64,000 nt of DNA from Candidatus Calditenuaceae archaeon. GTDB taxonomy: Archaea > Thermoproteota > Nitrososphaeria_A > Caldarchaeales > Calditenuaceae. The DNA lies in NCBI GenBank assembly GCA_025059595.1, contig JANXDI010000029.1, forward strand, positions 62,001 through 126,000, in the 5' to 3' direction. Made by a program: the position numbers and the translations under genes. Under the pieces are notes generated by a model. The model was given only the letters and a program-made list of their open reading frames with translations, was not told the origin of the DNA and ran no database searches. Positions 38,518 to 47,317 of the stretch are shown in pieces. The first letter of the stretch is position 1; every line of letters starts with the position of its first letter.

Positions 38518-40818
38518 ATGGTCCGGGTTAGAAGAACGAGGGCAGAGATTGAGGGGCGTTGGCGGGAGGAGTTTGTCGTAGAAGAGGAGGAGAAGATACC
38601 GCCATGGCCCGCGGAAGCCAGTTTCAAATACGTCGGCGGCAGGGTGCCGATGGTAGACGGCCCGGCGAAGGTCACAGGCTCGGCGACATACACTGTCGAC
38701 GTATCGCTGAAGGGTATGCTCGTGGGTAGATTCCTAAGATGTCCCTATCCTCATGCACGGATACTTCACGTCGACACGTCAGATGCTGAGAAGATGCGTG
38801 GTGTTAGGGCGGTCTTCACCCATCTCAATACACCGGTTATTCCTTGGTATGGTGGGGCGGCTACTGTTTTGGGCAGCATCCTTAGGTTTCAAGGAGATGA
38901 AGTCGCGCTGGTTGTCGCTGAGGATGAAGGTGTCGCTGAAGATGCGTTGGAGGAGATAAACGTAGAATACGAGAGGCTTCCGTTTGTTGTTGACCCGAGG
39001 GAGGCCCTGAGAGAGGACGCCCCTAAAGTTCACTCAGGGGGGAACATATATGGGGGCGGCCCTTCAAGACAGGTGAGGGGAGACCCAGATAAAGGGTTCA
39101 GCCAGTCTGACATCGTTTTAGAGGAGACATTCGAGACAAGCGCGGTCCTTCACAACTCCCTAGAGACGCACTCCACGGTGGCGTATTGGACTTCCAACGG
39201 ACTCACAGTCTGGGAATCGACTCAAGCGATAAACTTCGCGCGGCGGATGCTCAGCGAAATTTTCAACATTCCGCTATCGTCCGTCAGAGTTATTTGCGAA
39301 TACATGGGTGGGGGATTTGGAGCGAAGTTCGAGATTGGAAAGCACACCGTCATGGCGGCTCTTGCTTCAAAGGTTACGGGAAGGCCGGTCAAAATATCGT
39401 TGACGAGGACGGAGGAGAACTTGGCTACAGGATGCCGTGCCCAGACGATTCAGAGGGTGAAGGCGGGGTTCAAGAGGGACGGAAGAATCGAGGCTATGCG
39501 GCTTGAAGCGATAGTCAATCTTGGAGCCTACGCATCATGGGTGCCTTTCGTTCATGGCCCATATAGCATGCTTTATGAAATTCCCAACTTGGAGACCGTA
39601 GTTTATGGAGTCTACACGAATACTACCCCCCACGCTGCGATGCGTGCACCCGGCTTCGCTGAGGGAGCCTTCGGTCTAGAGTCGATGATGGACATGGCGG
39701 CGGAGGAGCTTGGCATCGACCCGATAGAGCTGAGGCTCAGAAACTATGCAGAAGTCGAGCCCGCGACTCGCGCTCGATACACCTCGAAAGCCTTAAGGGA
39801 GGCTTATCTAATAGGGGCCGAGCGGTTCGGCTGGAGCTCGTCAAAGGTCCCGCGGCGAGAGAATGGGAAGGTCTATGCTTCAGGCATGGCTAGCATCGTC
39901 TGGTGGGGTGGCGGAGGGCCGCCAGCCTATGCAGAGGTTAAGCTGAACACCGACGGCACCGTCCAAGTTCTTACATCGACGCAGGACATAGGCACAGGAA
40001 CTAGGACCATACTGGCCCAAATAGCGGCAGAGGAGCTGTCCGTACCAATTGAACGTGTAAAGGTCGTGATGGGCGACACGTCACTCGAACTCTTCTCCCC
40101 CGGAAGTGCAGGGAGCGGAACCGTAGCATCCGTCGGCCCAGCAGTCAGAGCCGCGGCAATCAGCGCCCGTGAACAACTACTCGATATAGCATCTCAATTC
40201 CTCGACGCCCCAAAAGAAATTATCGAGCTAAAGGACGGGAAGATAGTCCTCAAGGACGGAGAAAAATCAGTCACAATCGATGAAATTTCGCGGCAGCTTG
40301 GAGACTTTGCTATTGTCGGCAGAGGAGCTAGAGGACCAAACCCGGATAACTACGCCGTTGAGACCTTTGCGGCGCAGTTTGCTGAGGTTGAGGTAGACTT
40401 GGAAACAGGGAGCGTGAGGGTTTTGAGGTTCCTCTCGGCGCACGACTCCGGAAGAATCATAAACAAGCTCACAGCTGAAGGTGTTGTTGCTGGTGGTGTC
40501 GGCCAAGGACTGGGGTACGCCCTCCTCGAGCAGAGAGTTGTTGACAGCTCTTCCGGCTCCGTCGTGAATCCAAACCTGCTTGACTACCTCCTACCATCGA
40601 CGGTGGAGACACCTGAGATAACAGCAGTTTTTGTCGAACCCCATGATACTCACGCTAATGTCCTCGGAGCTAAAGGACTCGGCGAGCCACCGGTGATAGG
40701 AGTTGCCGCTGCAATCGCCAACGCCGTCTCAAGAGCCACGGGAGCGAGAATAACAAAGTTACCAATAACGCCCGAGGTCGTCTTAAAGGCATTGAAAAAA
40801 GAGACGAAGACTAAGTAG
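38518..40818 (+). CDS. Molybdenum hydroxylase large subunit (xanthine dehydrogenase/aldehyde oxidase type)
   Basis: 766 residues covering the aldehyde-oxidase/xanthine-dehydrogenase a/b-hammerhead domain (GRVPMVDGPAKVTGSATYTVD) and the molybdopterin domains. Seen: GGGFGAKFEIG, HAAMRAPGFAEGAFGLESM, QDIGTGTRTILAQIAAEEL and GAKGLGEPPVIG, whose Glu is the catalytic base. The CO-dehydrogenase CoxL signature AYRCSFR is absent, so it is an XDH/AO-type enzyme. It would hydroxylate a purine, aldehyde or aromatic heterocycle at Mo-cytosine or Mo-pterin. The FAD (medium) and 2Fe-2S (small) subunits that normally accompany it are not in the neighbourhood. ATG at 38518; the gene stands alone, convergent with the ACT-domain gene. 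Confidence 0.9.
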   Translation: MVRVRRTRAEIEGRWREEFVVEEEEKIPPWPAEASFKYVGGRVPMVDGPAKVTGSATYTVDVSLKGMLVGRFLRCPYPHARILHVDTSDAEKMRGVRAVFTHLNTPVIPWYGGAATVLGSILRFQGDEVALVVAEDEGVAEDALEEINVEYERLPFVVDPREALREDAPKVHSGGNIYGGGPSRQVRGDPDKGFSQSDIVLEETFETSAVLHNSLETHSTVAYWTSNGLTVWESTQAINFARRMLSEIFNIPLSSVRVICEYMGGGFGAKFEIGKHTVMAALASKVTGRPVKISLTRTEENLATGCRAQTIQRVKAGFKRDGRIEAMRLEAIVNLGAYASWVPFVHGPYSMLYEIPNLETVVYGVYTNTTPHAAMRAPGFAEGAFGLESMMDMAAEELGIDPIELRLRNYAEVEPATRARYTSKALREAYLIGAERFGWSSSKVPRRENGKVYASGMASIVWWGGGGPPAYAEVKLNTDGTVQVLTSTQDIGTGTRTILAQIAAEELSVPIERVKVVMGDTSLELFSPGSAGSGTVASVGPAVRAAAISAREQLLDIASQFLDAPKEIIELKDGKIVLKDGEKSVTIDEISRQLGDFAIVGRGARGPNPDNYAVETFAAQFAEVEVDLETGSVRVLRFLSAHDSGRIINKLTAEGVVAGGVGQGLGYALLEQRVVDSSSGSVVNPNLLDYLLPSTVETPEITAVFVEPHDTHANVLGAKGLGEPPVIGVAAAIANAVSRATGARITKLPITPEVVLKALKKETKTK

Positions 40819-40827
40819 AAAAACGTC

Positions 40828-41502
40828 TCAAGACTTCGACACGATGCGCCTACAACTCATTATCAGCTCGTTGAGGGCGTCGAATGCCTTCCCCCCATCT
40901 TCTGTCGCGACGAGAATAATCGTGTCTTTATAGCAGCTAACCACCTCCTCGACGTTTACCTCCTTAAGAGCCAGCCACTCCAACATATAGGAAACAACCC
41001 CGTGAGTTTTCTCAATTATTGCTGGACTAACTATTATCAGGGCAGCGATGCTTCCTTTCTCGCTTATAAAGAGTGAGCGGGGAAACTCTCTCTTAACTTC
41101 CTCAAGCCTCTCCTGACTGCAGATTAAGGTGATGGAGGTGATTCCGTCGAGAAGCTGAAAGAAGCCCCTCGGCCCGACGGCTAGGTCTCTCGCTATCCTC
41201 AGCGAAGCCTTATTTCTCTTCAGAATTATCTTGGCCAATCCCGTTTTGGCCTCGAGCTTGCTTTTTGCAATGACGCGAGCTGTGGCCAATCTCTTCTCCA
41301 AGGGCCTCTCCCTCATCCTCTTGAGGGCCGTAACTATGGTTGAGAGCTTGACATCTTGTCCAAGAAGGGCGTCAATTGTCGGTTTTATCAGCTTCGCAAG
41401 GGCTGACAGGTTGGCATAACCTCCATCAATAGCGGACTTATAGCCCTTCTCCACACTTATTAAATATCGGACTGCCCGGCTCACTGACCAATCCCGATAC
41501 AA
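40828..41502 (-). CDS. ACT-domain-like protein with an N-terminal helical domain
   Basis: 224 residues. The C-terminal 75 residues (EKTHGVVSYMLEWLALKEVNVEEVVSCYKDTIILVATEDGGKAFDAL) look like an ACT domain, the small-ligand sensor of aspartokinase-type enzymes. The preceding region (ITSITLICSQERLEEVKREF ... GSIAALIIVSP) may be a second ACT-like repeat. Residues 1-110 are helical and basic, with SVSRAVRYLI and YANLSALAKLIKPTIDALLGQ suggestive of a winged-helix DNA-binding part. It is thus a candidate metabolite-responsive regulator. The TTG start at 41502 has AAGGAGG six bases upstream. It is divergent from carA across a shared 78-bp promoter region, so carAB is a plausible target. Confidence 0.62.
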   Translation of the reverse strand: MYRDWSVSRAVRYLISVEKGYKSAIDGGYANLSALAKLIKPTIDALLGQDVKLSTIVTALKRMRERPLEKRLATARVIAKSKLEAKTGLAKIILKRNKASLRIARDLAVGPRGFFQLLDGITSITLICSQERLEEVKREFPRSLFISEKGSIAALIIVSPAIIEKTHGVVSYMLEWLALKEVNVEEVVSCYKDTIILVATEDGGKAFDALNELIMSCRRIVSKS

Positions 41503-41535
41503 ACGCAGCCTCCTTATGACCGATACGGGTCAATA

Positions 41536-41545
41536 AGTATATACC
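41536..41545. promoter_or_regulatory. Palindromic TATA element between the ACT-domain gene and carA
   Basis: AGTATATACC at the middle of the 78-bp divergent gap. TATATA reads the same both ways and could serve either gene: 35-45 bp from the TTG at 41502 (minus, with its own SD) and about 40 bp from the carA ATG at 41581 (plus). Confidence 0.5.
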
Positions 41546-41580
41546 TTGAAGCATCAAACTGTTAGTATCTTAGAGACCGA

Positions 41581-42705
41581 ATGGATAATTCCTTGGAGGG
41601 GCTCGTCGGAGGCTACGCCGCCGCGCTGGCCCTCGAGGACGGTTCCTTCATCATCGGAAGAGGCTTCGGGGGTCTCGGAAAGAGGAGCGGCGAAGTAGTA
41701 TTCAGCACCGCGATGAACGGCTACACAGAATCTCTCACCGACCCATCATACGTCGGACAAATACTGATTCTAACATATCCTCTCATCGGAAACTACGGAG
41801 TGCCGCCCGACTTTGAGTCTGATGGCATAAAGATTGAGGCGCTCGTTGTTAGCTTAGCTACTGAGCCTAGCCACCCTCTCTCTGAGAAGTCGCTTAGTGA
41901 ATGGCTACGGGAGAATGGGGTTCCGGGTGTCATGGATGTTGATACGAGGATGCTGGTGAAGAGGATTAGAGAGGAGGGCGTGATGGGCGGGGCTGTTCAG
42001 GTTGCGGAATCCTTCGAAGACATCAGCCGGGAAGAGCTTTTAAAAATGGCCCGCGAAGTAGACTACGATTCGCGTATTTTCGAGTATTCGGCCTACAAGG
42101 AGCCGGTCGTATTCAACGAGGATGGAGGCCCTTTGGTGGCTGTGGTCGACTTCGGGGTGAAGTACGGAGTTATTGACCGTCTAGTCAAGAGTGGGTTCCG
42201 TGTGGTCGTTGTCCCGGGGAGGCTTGGCTCTGATGCGGTCTTCTCATACGGGCCTCGCGGTGTAGTGATTAGTAACGGACCCGGTAATCCGGCGAAGATG
42301 TCTTGGGCCGTCAAGATTGTGAGGGAGATAGTTGAGAGCGGAGTCCCGACACTGGGCGTCTGCCTAGGTCATCAGCTCCTCGCACTCGCCTTAGGGGCCG
42401 AGACATACAAGCTGAAATACGGCCACAGGGGAATAAACAAAGCCTGCAGAGACCTCGTCACGGGGAGGAGAGTCATAACGCTTCAAAATCACGGCTATGC
42501 AGTTTCAGAGGAGAGTCTTGAGAGAACAGGTTTTAAAGTCTGGTTCCAAGACTGCGACGACGGCACGGTAGAAGGGCTCATTCACGAGTCTTATCCATGC
42601 ATCTCCGTCCAGTTTCACCCTGAGGGGAGGCCAGGTCCGAGGGACGCCCTTTACGTTTTCGAGATGTTCGAGAAAATGGTGAGGAGTGGTGGAAACAGTC
42701 CATAA
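41581..42705 (+). CDS. carA: Carbamoyl-phosphate synthase small chain
   Basis: 374 residues, standard length. N-terminal domain with VFSTAMNGYTESLTDPSY. The class I glutamine amidotransferase has the nucleophile in LGVCLGHQLLALALG and the His-Glu pair in SVQFHPEG. It releases ammonia from glutamine for the large chain, making carbamoyl phosphate for pyrimidines and arginine. ATG at 41581. Its end overlaps carB by 20 bases, so the two subunits are made in step. The divergent ACT-domain gene shares its promoter region and could be a regulator. Confidence 0.96.
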   Translation: MDNSLEGLVGGYAAALALEDGSFIIGRGFGGLGKRSGEVVFSTAMNGYTESLTDPSYVGQILILTYPLIGNYGVPPDFESDGIKIEALVVSLATEPSHPLSEKSLSEWLRENGVPGVMDVDTRMLVKRIREEGVMGGAVQVAESFEDISREELLKMAREVDYDSRIFEYSAYKEPVVFNEDGGPLVAVVDFGVKYGVIDRLVKSGFRVVVVPGRLGSDAVFSYGPRGVVISNGPGNPAKMSWAVKIVREIVESGVPTLGVCLGHQLLALALGAETYKLKYGHRGINKACRDLVTGRRVITLQNHGYAVSEESLERTGFKVWFQDCDDGTVEGLIHESYPCISVQFHPEGRPGPRDALYVFEMFEKMVRSGGNSP

Positions 42706-45700
42706 AGTTCTCGTAATAGGGTCGGGCGGAATTAAGATAGCCGAGGCCGCGGAGTTCGATTATAGTGGAAGCCAGGCGCTTAAAGCTCTCAAAGGAGAGG
42801 GTATCTCAACAATTCTTGTCAATCCGAATATCGCGACCATACAGACCACGCATCTTCTAGCTGACAGAGTCTACTTCGCCCCTATTACGGTTGAATATCT
42901 TGAGAAAATCATAGAGAAAGAGGCACCTGATGGAATCATGGTTGGTTTCGGTGGCCAGAGCGCGTTAAGTGCGGGTGTCCAGCTATACCGACAGGGAGTG
43001 CTGGAAAAATACGGTGTCAAGGTCCTCGGAACACCAATCGAGGGGATTGAGGCAGCCCTCACGCGCTCAATTTTCCGCGAGACGATGATAAAGGCCGGTC
43101 TGCCAATTCCGCCATCTCGACCCGCAGATAGCATAAAGGAGGCGATCGCCGCCGCGGATGAGGTTGGCTATCCGGTCATAGTCCGCGTCAGTTTCAATCT
43201 CGGTGGGAGAGGGTCTTTCGTCGCTTATAAGAGGGATGAACTTGAGGCGAAGCTCACTAGGGCATTTTCTCATAGCCTCGTTGGGAATGTCCTTGTGGAG
43301 AAGTATCTTGAGAAGTGGAAGGAGATAGAGTATGAAATCATGAGGGATGGGGCGGGGAACATGGTCGCGGTCGCATGTCTTGAGAATATTGAGCCTATGG
43401 GAGTTCATACAGGCGAGTCGGTGGTCGTTGCACCGAGCCAAACCCTCACAGATAAGGAATATCAGGCCATGAGGTTGGCTTCCTTCGGCGTAGCATCCGC
43501 GATAAAGCTCGTAGGAGAATGTAATGTTCAGCTCGCCTTAAACCAAGCTACAGGAGATTATTACGTGATAGAGACCAATCCGAGAATGTCTAGAAGCAGC
43601 GCATTAGCGAGCAAGGCCACGGGATACCCGCTCGCCTACATAGCAACAAAACTCTGCCTCGGATACCTCCTCGACGAGCTCCTAAACCTGATAACGAGAA
43701 GCACCACAGCCTTCTTCGAGCCAAGCCTCGATTACGTCGTCCTGAAGGCCCCCCGTTGGGACTTGGATAAGTTCTGGCCTCGGGACGAGGTCTTGGGCTC
43801 GGAGATGATGAGTGTGGGAGAGGTTATGGCGATAGGGAGGAACATTGAGGAGGTTTATCAGAAGGCGTTCAGGATGTTAGACTTGGGGCTTAATGGGCTT
43901 GTTGATGCGCGTCTATTTAGGAATGATGAGAGCCTTGTCAGTGTTTTAGAGAGACTCAGGCAGTTCAGACCTTATTGGCTCTTAGACGCCGCTAAAGCCC
44001 TTTATCTCGGAGCAACGGTGGAGCAGCTTTCCAACATAACCGGTGTGGACCCATTCTTTCTAAGATCCGTGGAAAAAATAGTCAAGATTGCTTCTCTCTT
44101 CAGAGAACTGGACTCGCTAGACGCGGACGTCAAAGAGTCTCTTCTTAAGGAAGCTCTGAAGGCCGGTTTCACCGTGGAGCAACTAGCAGCGATAGCCAAT
44201 AAGAGTCGCGAAGAGGTGCTGAAGGCCTGCCAGTCAAACAACACAAGGCCTTTCTTGAAAAACATAGATACACTGGCAGGAGAAAAGCCAGCTATGACGA
44301 ATTACTCCTACACCACTCATTCAGGGTCTGAGAACGACATTGTGAGTGAAAACGGAGACAGCACACTATTCGTCCTCGGTGCCGGTTGCTTTAGGATTGG
44401 AGTGTCTGTTGAATTCGACTGGGGGACTGTAAATATTTACAATAATTTGAGGGAGATGGGTAAAAGGGCGGCCATAATCAACTATAATCCAGAGACAGTG
44501 TCGACGGATTGGGATGTTATCGACTTTCTCATCAACGCAGAACTGACCCCTGAGTCGATAGAGAGCATAGCGTTAACACAGGGATGCGGAGGAGTAATAA
44601 TCTCATCAGCTGGACAGATAGGGAACAATGTCGCGGAAGAGCTGAGTAGGAGAAATATCGCTATTTTGGGGACACATCCCGCCTCAGTCGGATTTGCTGA
44701 GAATCGCTCAAAATTCAGCAAGCTCTTAGAGAGACTCGGAATCAAGCAGCCTACTTGGGCCACAGTAACGGAGTTGGAAAAGCTTCCGAGAATTGCTGAG
44801 GAGGTCGGATACCCCGTGATAATCAGGCCTAGCTACATCCTCAGCGGAACATCTGTCTTCATAGCTTATGATGAGGATGAGCTCCGGGAACTGATGGGGA
44901 AGCTTTCGAAGCACGCCGACAAGCCAATCGTCGTCAGCCACTTTGTTGAGGATGCGGTTGAGGCGGAGGTGGACTGCGTCTCAGACGGCTCAAGAGTCCT
45001 GATGCTACCGATGGATCATGTGGAATATGCGGGTGTTCACAGTGGTGATGCAACAATCTCAATCCCGCCGTTCAGGATCGGGGAGAAGATTATCGCTAAG
45101 ATAGCAGAGAATACCGGACTTATTGCAAGGGCTCTCAATGTTATGGGGCCCTTTAATATTCAGTATCTGGTGAAGGATGGGGATGTTTACGTGATTGAAT
45201 GTAATTTGAGGTGCAGCCGTTCCATGCCATTCAGCAGTAAGGTGTATGGTTTTGACCTGATGAGTCACGCGACGCGCTGTATCGTCGGGGAAAGCCTCAA
45301 CTTAGATGATGAGAGATTGGAGGAAGTTTATGATGGAGTTTATGTCCCCCTACAGCGTGTGTGGGGAGTTAAGTCTCCGCAGTTTTCTTGGGCTCAGATT
45401 AGACGCTCCTACCCGTTCCTCGGTCCTGAGATGAGGAGCACCGGCGAGGTTGCGGCTATGGGTTTAGAGTTTCATGAAGCTCTCCTGAAGAGCTGGCTTT
45501 CAGCAACTCCGAACAGAATTCCGCCGAAAGATGTGCCTGTTCTCGTCTACCCAGACTCGACACGCTCAGTCGAAAGGTTCAAGAAAGTCGCGAGCGTCCT
45601 TCACGAAGCAGGCTATGAGGTTATGACCTTGGAGGAGTCTCCGATTCCGGGGCTCCCTGAGGTTAGAAGCGAAACAGCCGTCAAAGCCGTCAAGACAAGA

Positions 45701-45955
45701 AGGTTGGGAGCGCTTATAAGCGCTGGATACGTCCCACAAATCGACTACGAATTAAGAAGGGCCGCTGCAGACCACAACGTTCCCCTAATTCTCAGCGCGG
45801 AGCTTGCTTTCGAAATTTCAACAGCTTTGAAGAGGCTGTCAGACGAAAAATTAGACCTCAGCGTTAGGGAACTCTCCGAGCTCTGGGAGCTAAACCATCA
45901 GGAGATATCGCCATTTTTGATGATGCGTAGAAAAAATAATTCCGGGAGGAAATAG
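42686..45955 (+). CDS. carB: Carbamoyl-phosphate synthase large chain
   Basis: 1089 residues, full length. Two homologous ATP-grasp halves (first SGGIKIAEAAEFDYSGSQ and NPRMSRSSALASKATGYPLA; second FRIGVSVEFDWGTV and ECNLRCSRSMPFSSKVYG), then a C-terminal MGS-like allosteric domain (from about residue 950). The oligomerisation linker of about 120 residues lies between them. It forms carbamoyl phosphate from bicarbonate, ammonia and two ATP. GTG at 42686 overlaps carA by 20 bases. Both carboxyphosphate- and carbamate-phosphate-forming halves keep their motifs, so no loss of function is evident. Confidence 0.96.
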   Translation: MVETVHKVLVIGSGGIKIAEAAEFDYSGSQALKALKGEGISTILVNPNIATIQTTHLLADRVYFAPITVEYLEKIIEKEAPDGIMVGFGGQSALSAGVQLYRQGVLEKYGVKVLGTPIEGIEAALTRSIFRETMIKAGLPIPPSRPADSIKEAIAAADEVGYPVIVRVSFNLGGRGSFVAYKRDELEAKLTRAFSHSLVGNVLVEKYLEKWKEIEYEIMRDGAGNMVAVACLENIEPMGVHTGESVVVAPSQTLTDKEYQAMRLASFGVASAIKLVGECNVQLALNQATGDYYVIETNPRMSRSSALASKATGYPLAYIATKLCLGYLLDELLNLITRSTTAFFEPSLDYVVLKAPRWDLDKFWPRDEVLGSEMMSVGEVMAIGRNIEEVYQKAFRMLDLGLNGLVDARLFRNDESLVSVLERLRQFRPYWLLDAAKALYLGATVEQLSNITGVDPFFLRSVEKIVKIASLFRELDSLDADVKESLLKEALKAGFTVEQLAAIANKSREEVLKACQSNNTRPFLKNIDTLAGEKPAMTNYSYTTHSGSENDIVSENGDSTLFVLGAGCFRIGVSVEFDWGTVNIYNNLREMGKRAAIINYNPETVSTDWDVIDFLINAELTPESIESIALTQGCGGVIISSAGQIGNNVAEELSRRNIAILGTHPASVGFAENRSKFSKLLERLGIKQPTWATVTELEKLPRIAEEVGYPVIIRPSYILSGTSVFIAYDEDELRELMGKLSKHADKPIVVSHFVEDAVEAEVDCVSDGSRVLMLPMDHVEYAGVHSGDATISIPPFRIGEKIIAKIAENTGLIARALNVMGPFNIQYLVKDGDVYVIECNLRCSRSMPFSSKVYGFDLMSHATRCIVGESLNLDDERLEEVYDGVYVPLQRVWGVKSPQFSWAQIRRSYPFLGPEMRSTGEVAAMGLEFHEALLKSWLSATPNRIPPKDVPVLVYPDSTRSVERFKKVASVLHEAGYEVMTLEESPIPGLPEVRSETAVKAVKTRRLGALISAGYVPQIDYELRRAAADHNVPLILSAELAFEISTALKRLSDEKLDLSVRELSELWELNHQEISPFLMMRRKNNSGRK

Positions 45956-45964
45956 AGTATATCA
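45956..45964 (+). promoter_or_regulatory. TATA box for ndk
   Basis: AGTATATCA is centred 30 bp before the ATG at 45990, in the 34-bp gap after carB. It suggests that ndk has its own leaderless transcript rather than depending on carAB. Confidence 0.55.
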
Positions 45965-45989
45965 GTCGGCAAGAATCGCTGAATAGCGT

Positions 45990-46409
45990 ATGGTTGAGCG
46001 GACCTTCATCATGCTTAAGCCAAGTGCAGTAGAGAGGGGACTGGTGGGAGAGATACTTTCAAGGTTTGAGCATAAGGGTCTTAGGATTGCGGCCTTGAAG
46101 CTCGTGAAGGTGAAGAGAGATGTGGCAGAGAGGCTTTATGCGGTTCATGTGGGGAAACATTTTTTCCAAGCACTTGTAGACTCGATTGTAGGTAAAGACG
46201 TTGTTGTAGCGGTCTTGGAAGGCAGGTCTGCTGTTGAAGTCGTTAGGCTAATGATTGGTGCCACAGACCCTGTGAAAGCTAATCCCGGCACAATCCGGGG
46301 AGACTACGGACTTGACATCACCAATAACATCATACATGCTTCAGACAGTCAAGCCTCTTACGAATATGAGCACAGAATATTCTTCACTCCAGAAGAGATT
46401 ATAGAGTAG
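45990..46409 (+). CDS. ndk: Nucleoside diphosphate kinase
   Basis: 139 residues, usual size. ERTFIMLKPSAVERGLVGEI at the N-terminus, then PVKANPGTIRGDYG and NIIHASDSQASYEYEHRIFF, which contains the phosphorylated His of NIIHASDS. It balances NTP pools by phosphotransfer through that His. In many archaea ndk is co-directional with L7Ae-S28e-L24e; here it faces that operon, and its stop abuts the stop of L24e with no gap. ATG at 45990. Confidence 0.97.
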   Translation: MVERTFIMLKPSAVERGLVGEILSRFEHKGLRIAALKLVKVKRDVAERLYAVHVGKHFFQALVDSIVGKDVVVAVLEGRSAVEVVRLMIGATDPVKANPGTIRGDYGLDITNNIIHASDSQASYEYEHRIFFTPEEIIE

Positions 46410-46601
46410 CTAAGCTCTTCTCTCCTTACCATAAAAACTCGTCCACTTAATCCTCCTCGAGTCCTTCTTGTGCTTTGTCATGTAGACGAAGCATCTTCTG
46501 CTGCAGAACCAGTTCAGAGCACCGTCTCTCCTTACGAGAAGAAGCCCTGTCCCATGCATGAAACTTTTACCACAAAAACTGCAAGTATGCATGCTCGGCA
46601 C
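46410..46601 (-). CDS. rpl24e: 50S ribosomal protein L24e
   Basis: 63 residues with the zinc-finger CSFCGKSF and CSRRC pairs, and KHKKDSRRIKWTSFYGKERR, typical archaeal L24e. Structural part of the 50S subunit. GTG at 46601 with GAGGGGG five bases upstream; the ATG at 46592 would give a weaker spacing. Last gene of the L7Ae-S28e-L24e operon, ending exactly where the convergent ndk ends. Confidence 0.93.
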   Translation of the reverse strand: MPSMHTCSFCGKSFMHGTGLLLVRRDGALNWFCSRRCFVYMTKHKKDSRRIKWTSFYGKERRA

Positions 46602-46611
46602 ATCAACCCCC

Positions 46612-46815
46612 TCACTTAATCTTCTCGGCCTCTCTCTCCGTGTCTATCAGTATTAAAACATCACCAACCCTCACCGGCCCCTTCACATTCCTCGTAATCA
46701 CCCTCCCTGCGTCGGGGCCCTCCAGAATCCGAACCCTTACCTGCGTTACATCGCCCCTAACTCCGGTCCTCCCGACAATCTGCTCCACGACAGCAGGGAG
46801 CCCTGAAGTACTCAT
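46612..46815 (-). CDS. rps28e: 30S ribosomal protein S28e
   Basis: 67 residues, single OB-fold S28e: [40 protein letters not shown] and [18 protein letters not shown]. It binds near the mRNA exit of the 30S. ATG at 46815, 47 bp after the L7Ae stop, 10 bp before L24e. Length and motifs are normal. Confidence 0.95.
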   Translation of the reverse strand: MSTSGLPAVVEQIVGRTGVRGDVTQVRVRILEGPDAGRVITRNVKGPVRVGDVLILIDTEREAEKIK

Positions 46816-46862
46816 GTCAGCCCTCCTTCCAGAGATAGGAGACAGCCAGAAACTATTTAACG

Positions 46863-47246
46863 CTAACCCGAGCGCTTAATTCTCTCCAGCTGCTTCAAAA
46901 CCTCCTCGAAATACGTCTTAGCCTCGCCCACGTCTATGACCGCGACGGAGCTGGCCGAGACTTCGAGCCCGGCGGCCCTCCCCAAATCCTCCTTCCTCGC
47001 GACATAGACGTAGGGTATCCTCTTCTCATCGCAGAGAGATGGCAGAAAGGCTACTATCTCCGGAGGGTCGACATTTTCTGCGATGACCACTAGCTTCGCC
47101 TGCCCCCTCTCGATAGACTTAATCACTTCATTCACCCCCTTCCTTATTCTTCCTGTCTCCCTAGCCATCTTGACGATCTCGAGAGTTGCATTGGCGATTT
47201 CAGGCGGCGTCTTAAACTTCACGTAGAAGCTTAGCTCAGGCGTCAT
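46863..47246 (-). CDS. rpl7ae: 50S ribosomal protein L7Ae
   Basis: 127 residues, k-turn RNA-binding protein: [47 protein letters not shown] and [15 protein letters not shown]. In archaea it is part of the ribosome, of box C/D and H/ACA RNPs and of RNase P. ATG at 47246 with TATAATATATATT about 35-45 bp upstream on the minus strand, so this is the operon promoter. First gene of L7Ae-S28e-L24e. Confidence 0.96.
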   Translation of the reverse strand: MTPELSFYVKFKTPPEIANATLEIVKMARETGRIRKGVNEVIKSIERGQAKLVVIAENVDPPEIVAFLPSLCDEKRIPYVYVARKEDLGRAAGLEVSASSVAVIDVGEAKTYFEEVLKQLERIKRSG

Positions 47247-47317
47247 TGCTAAGCACCGATGAACGAATTAGCTTGGCGTATAATATATATTTGTTTTCCC
47301 CGGCTGGTTACGCGAAT

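Noticed and set aside
38518..40818. Aerobic CO dehydrogenase large subunit (CoxL)
   Set aside because: The active-site AYRCSFR motif is absent; an AMRAPG-type segment of xanthine dehydrogenase/aldehyde oxidase enzymes is present.
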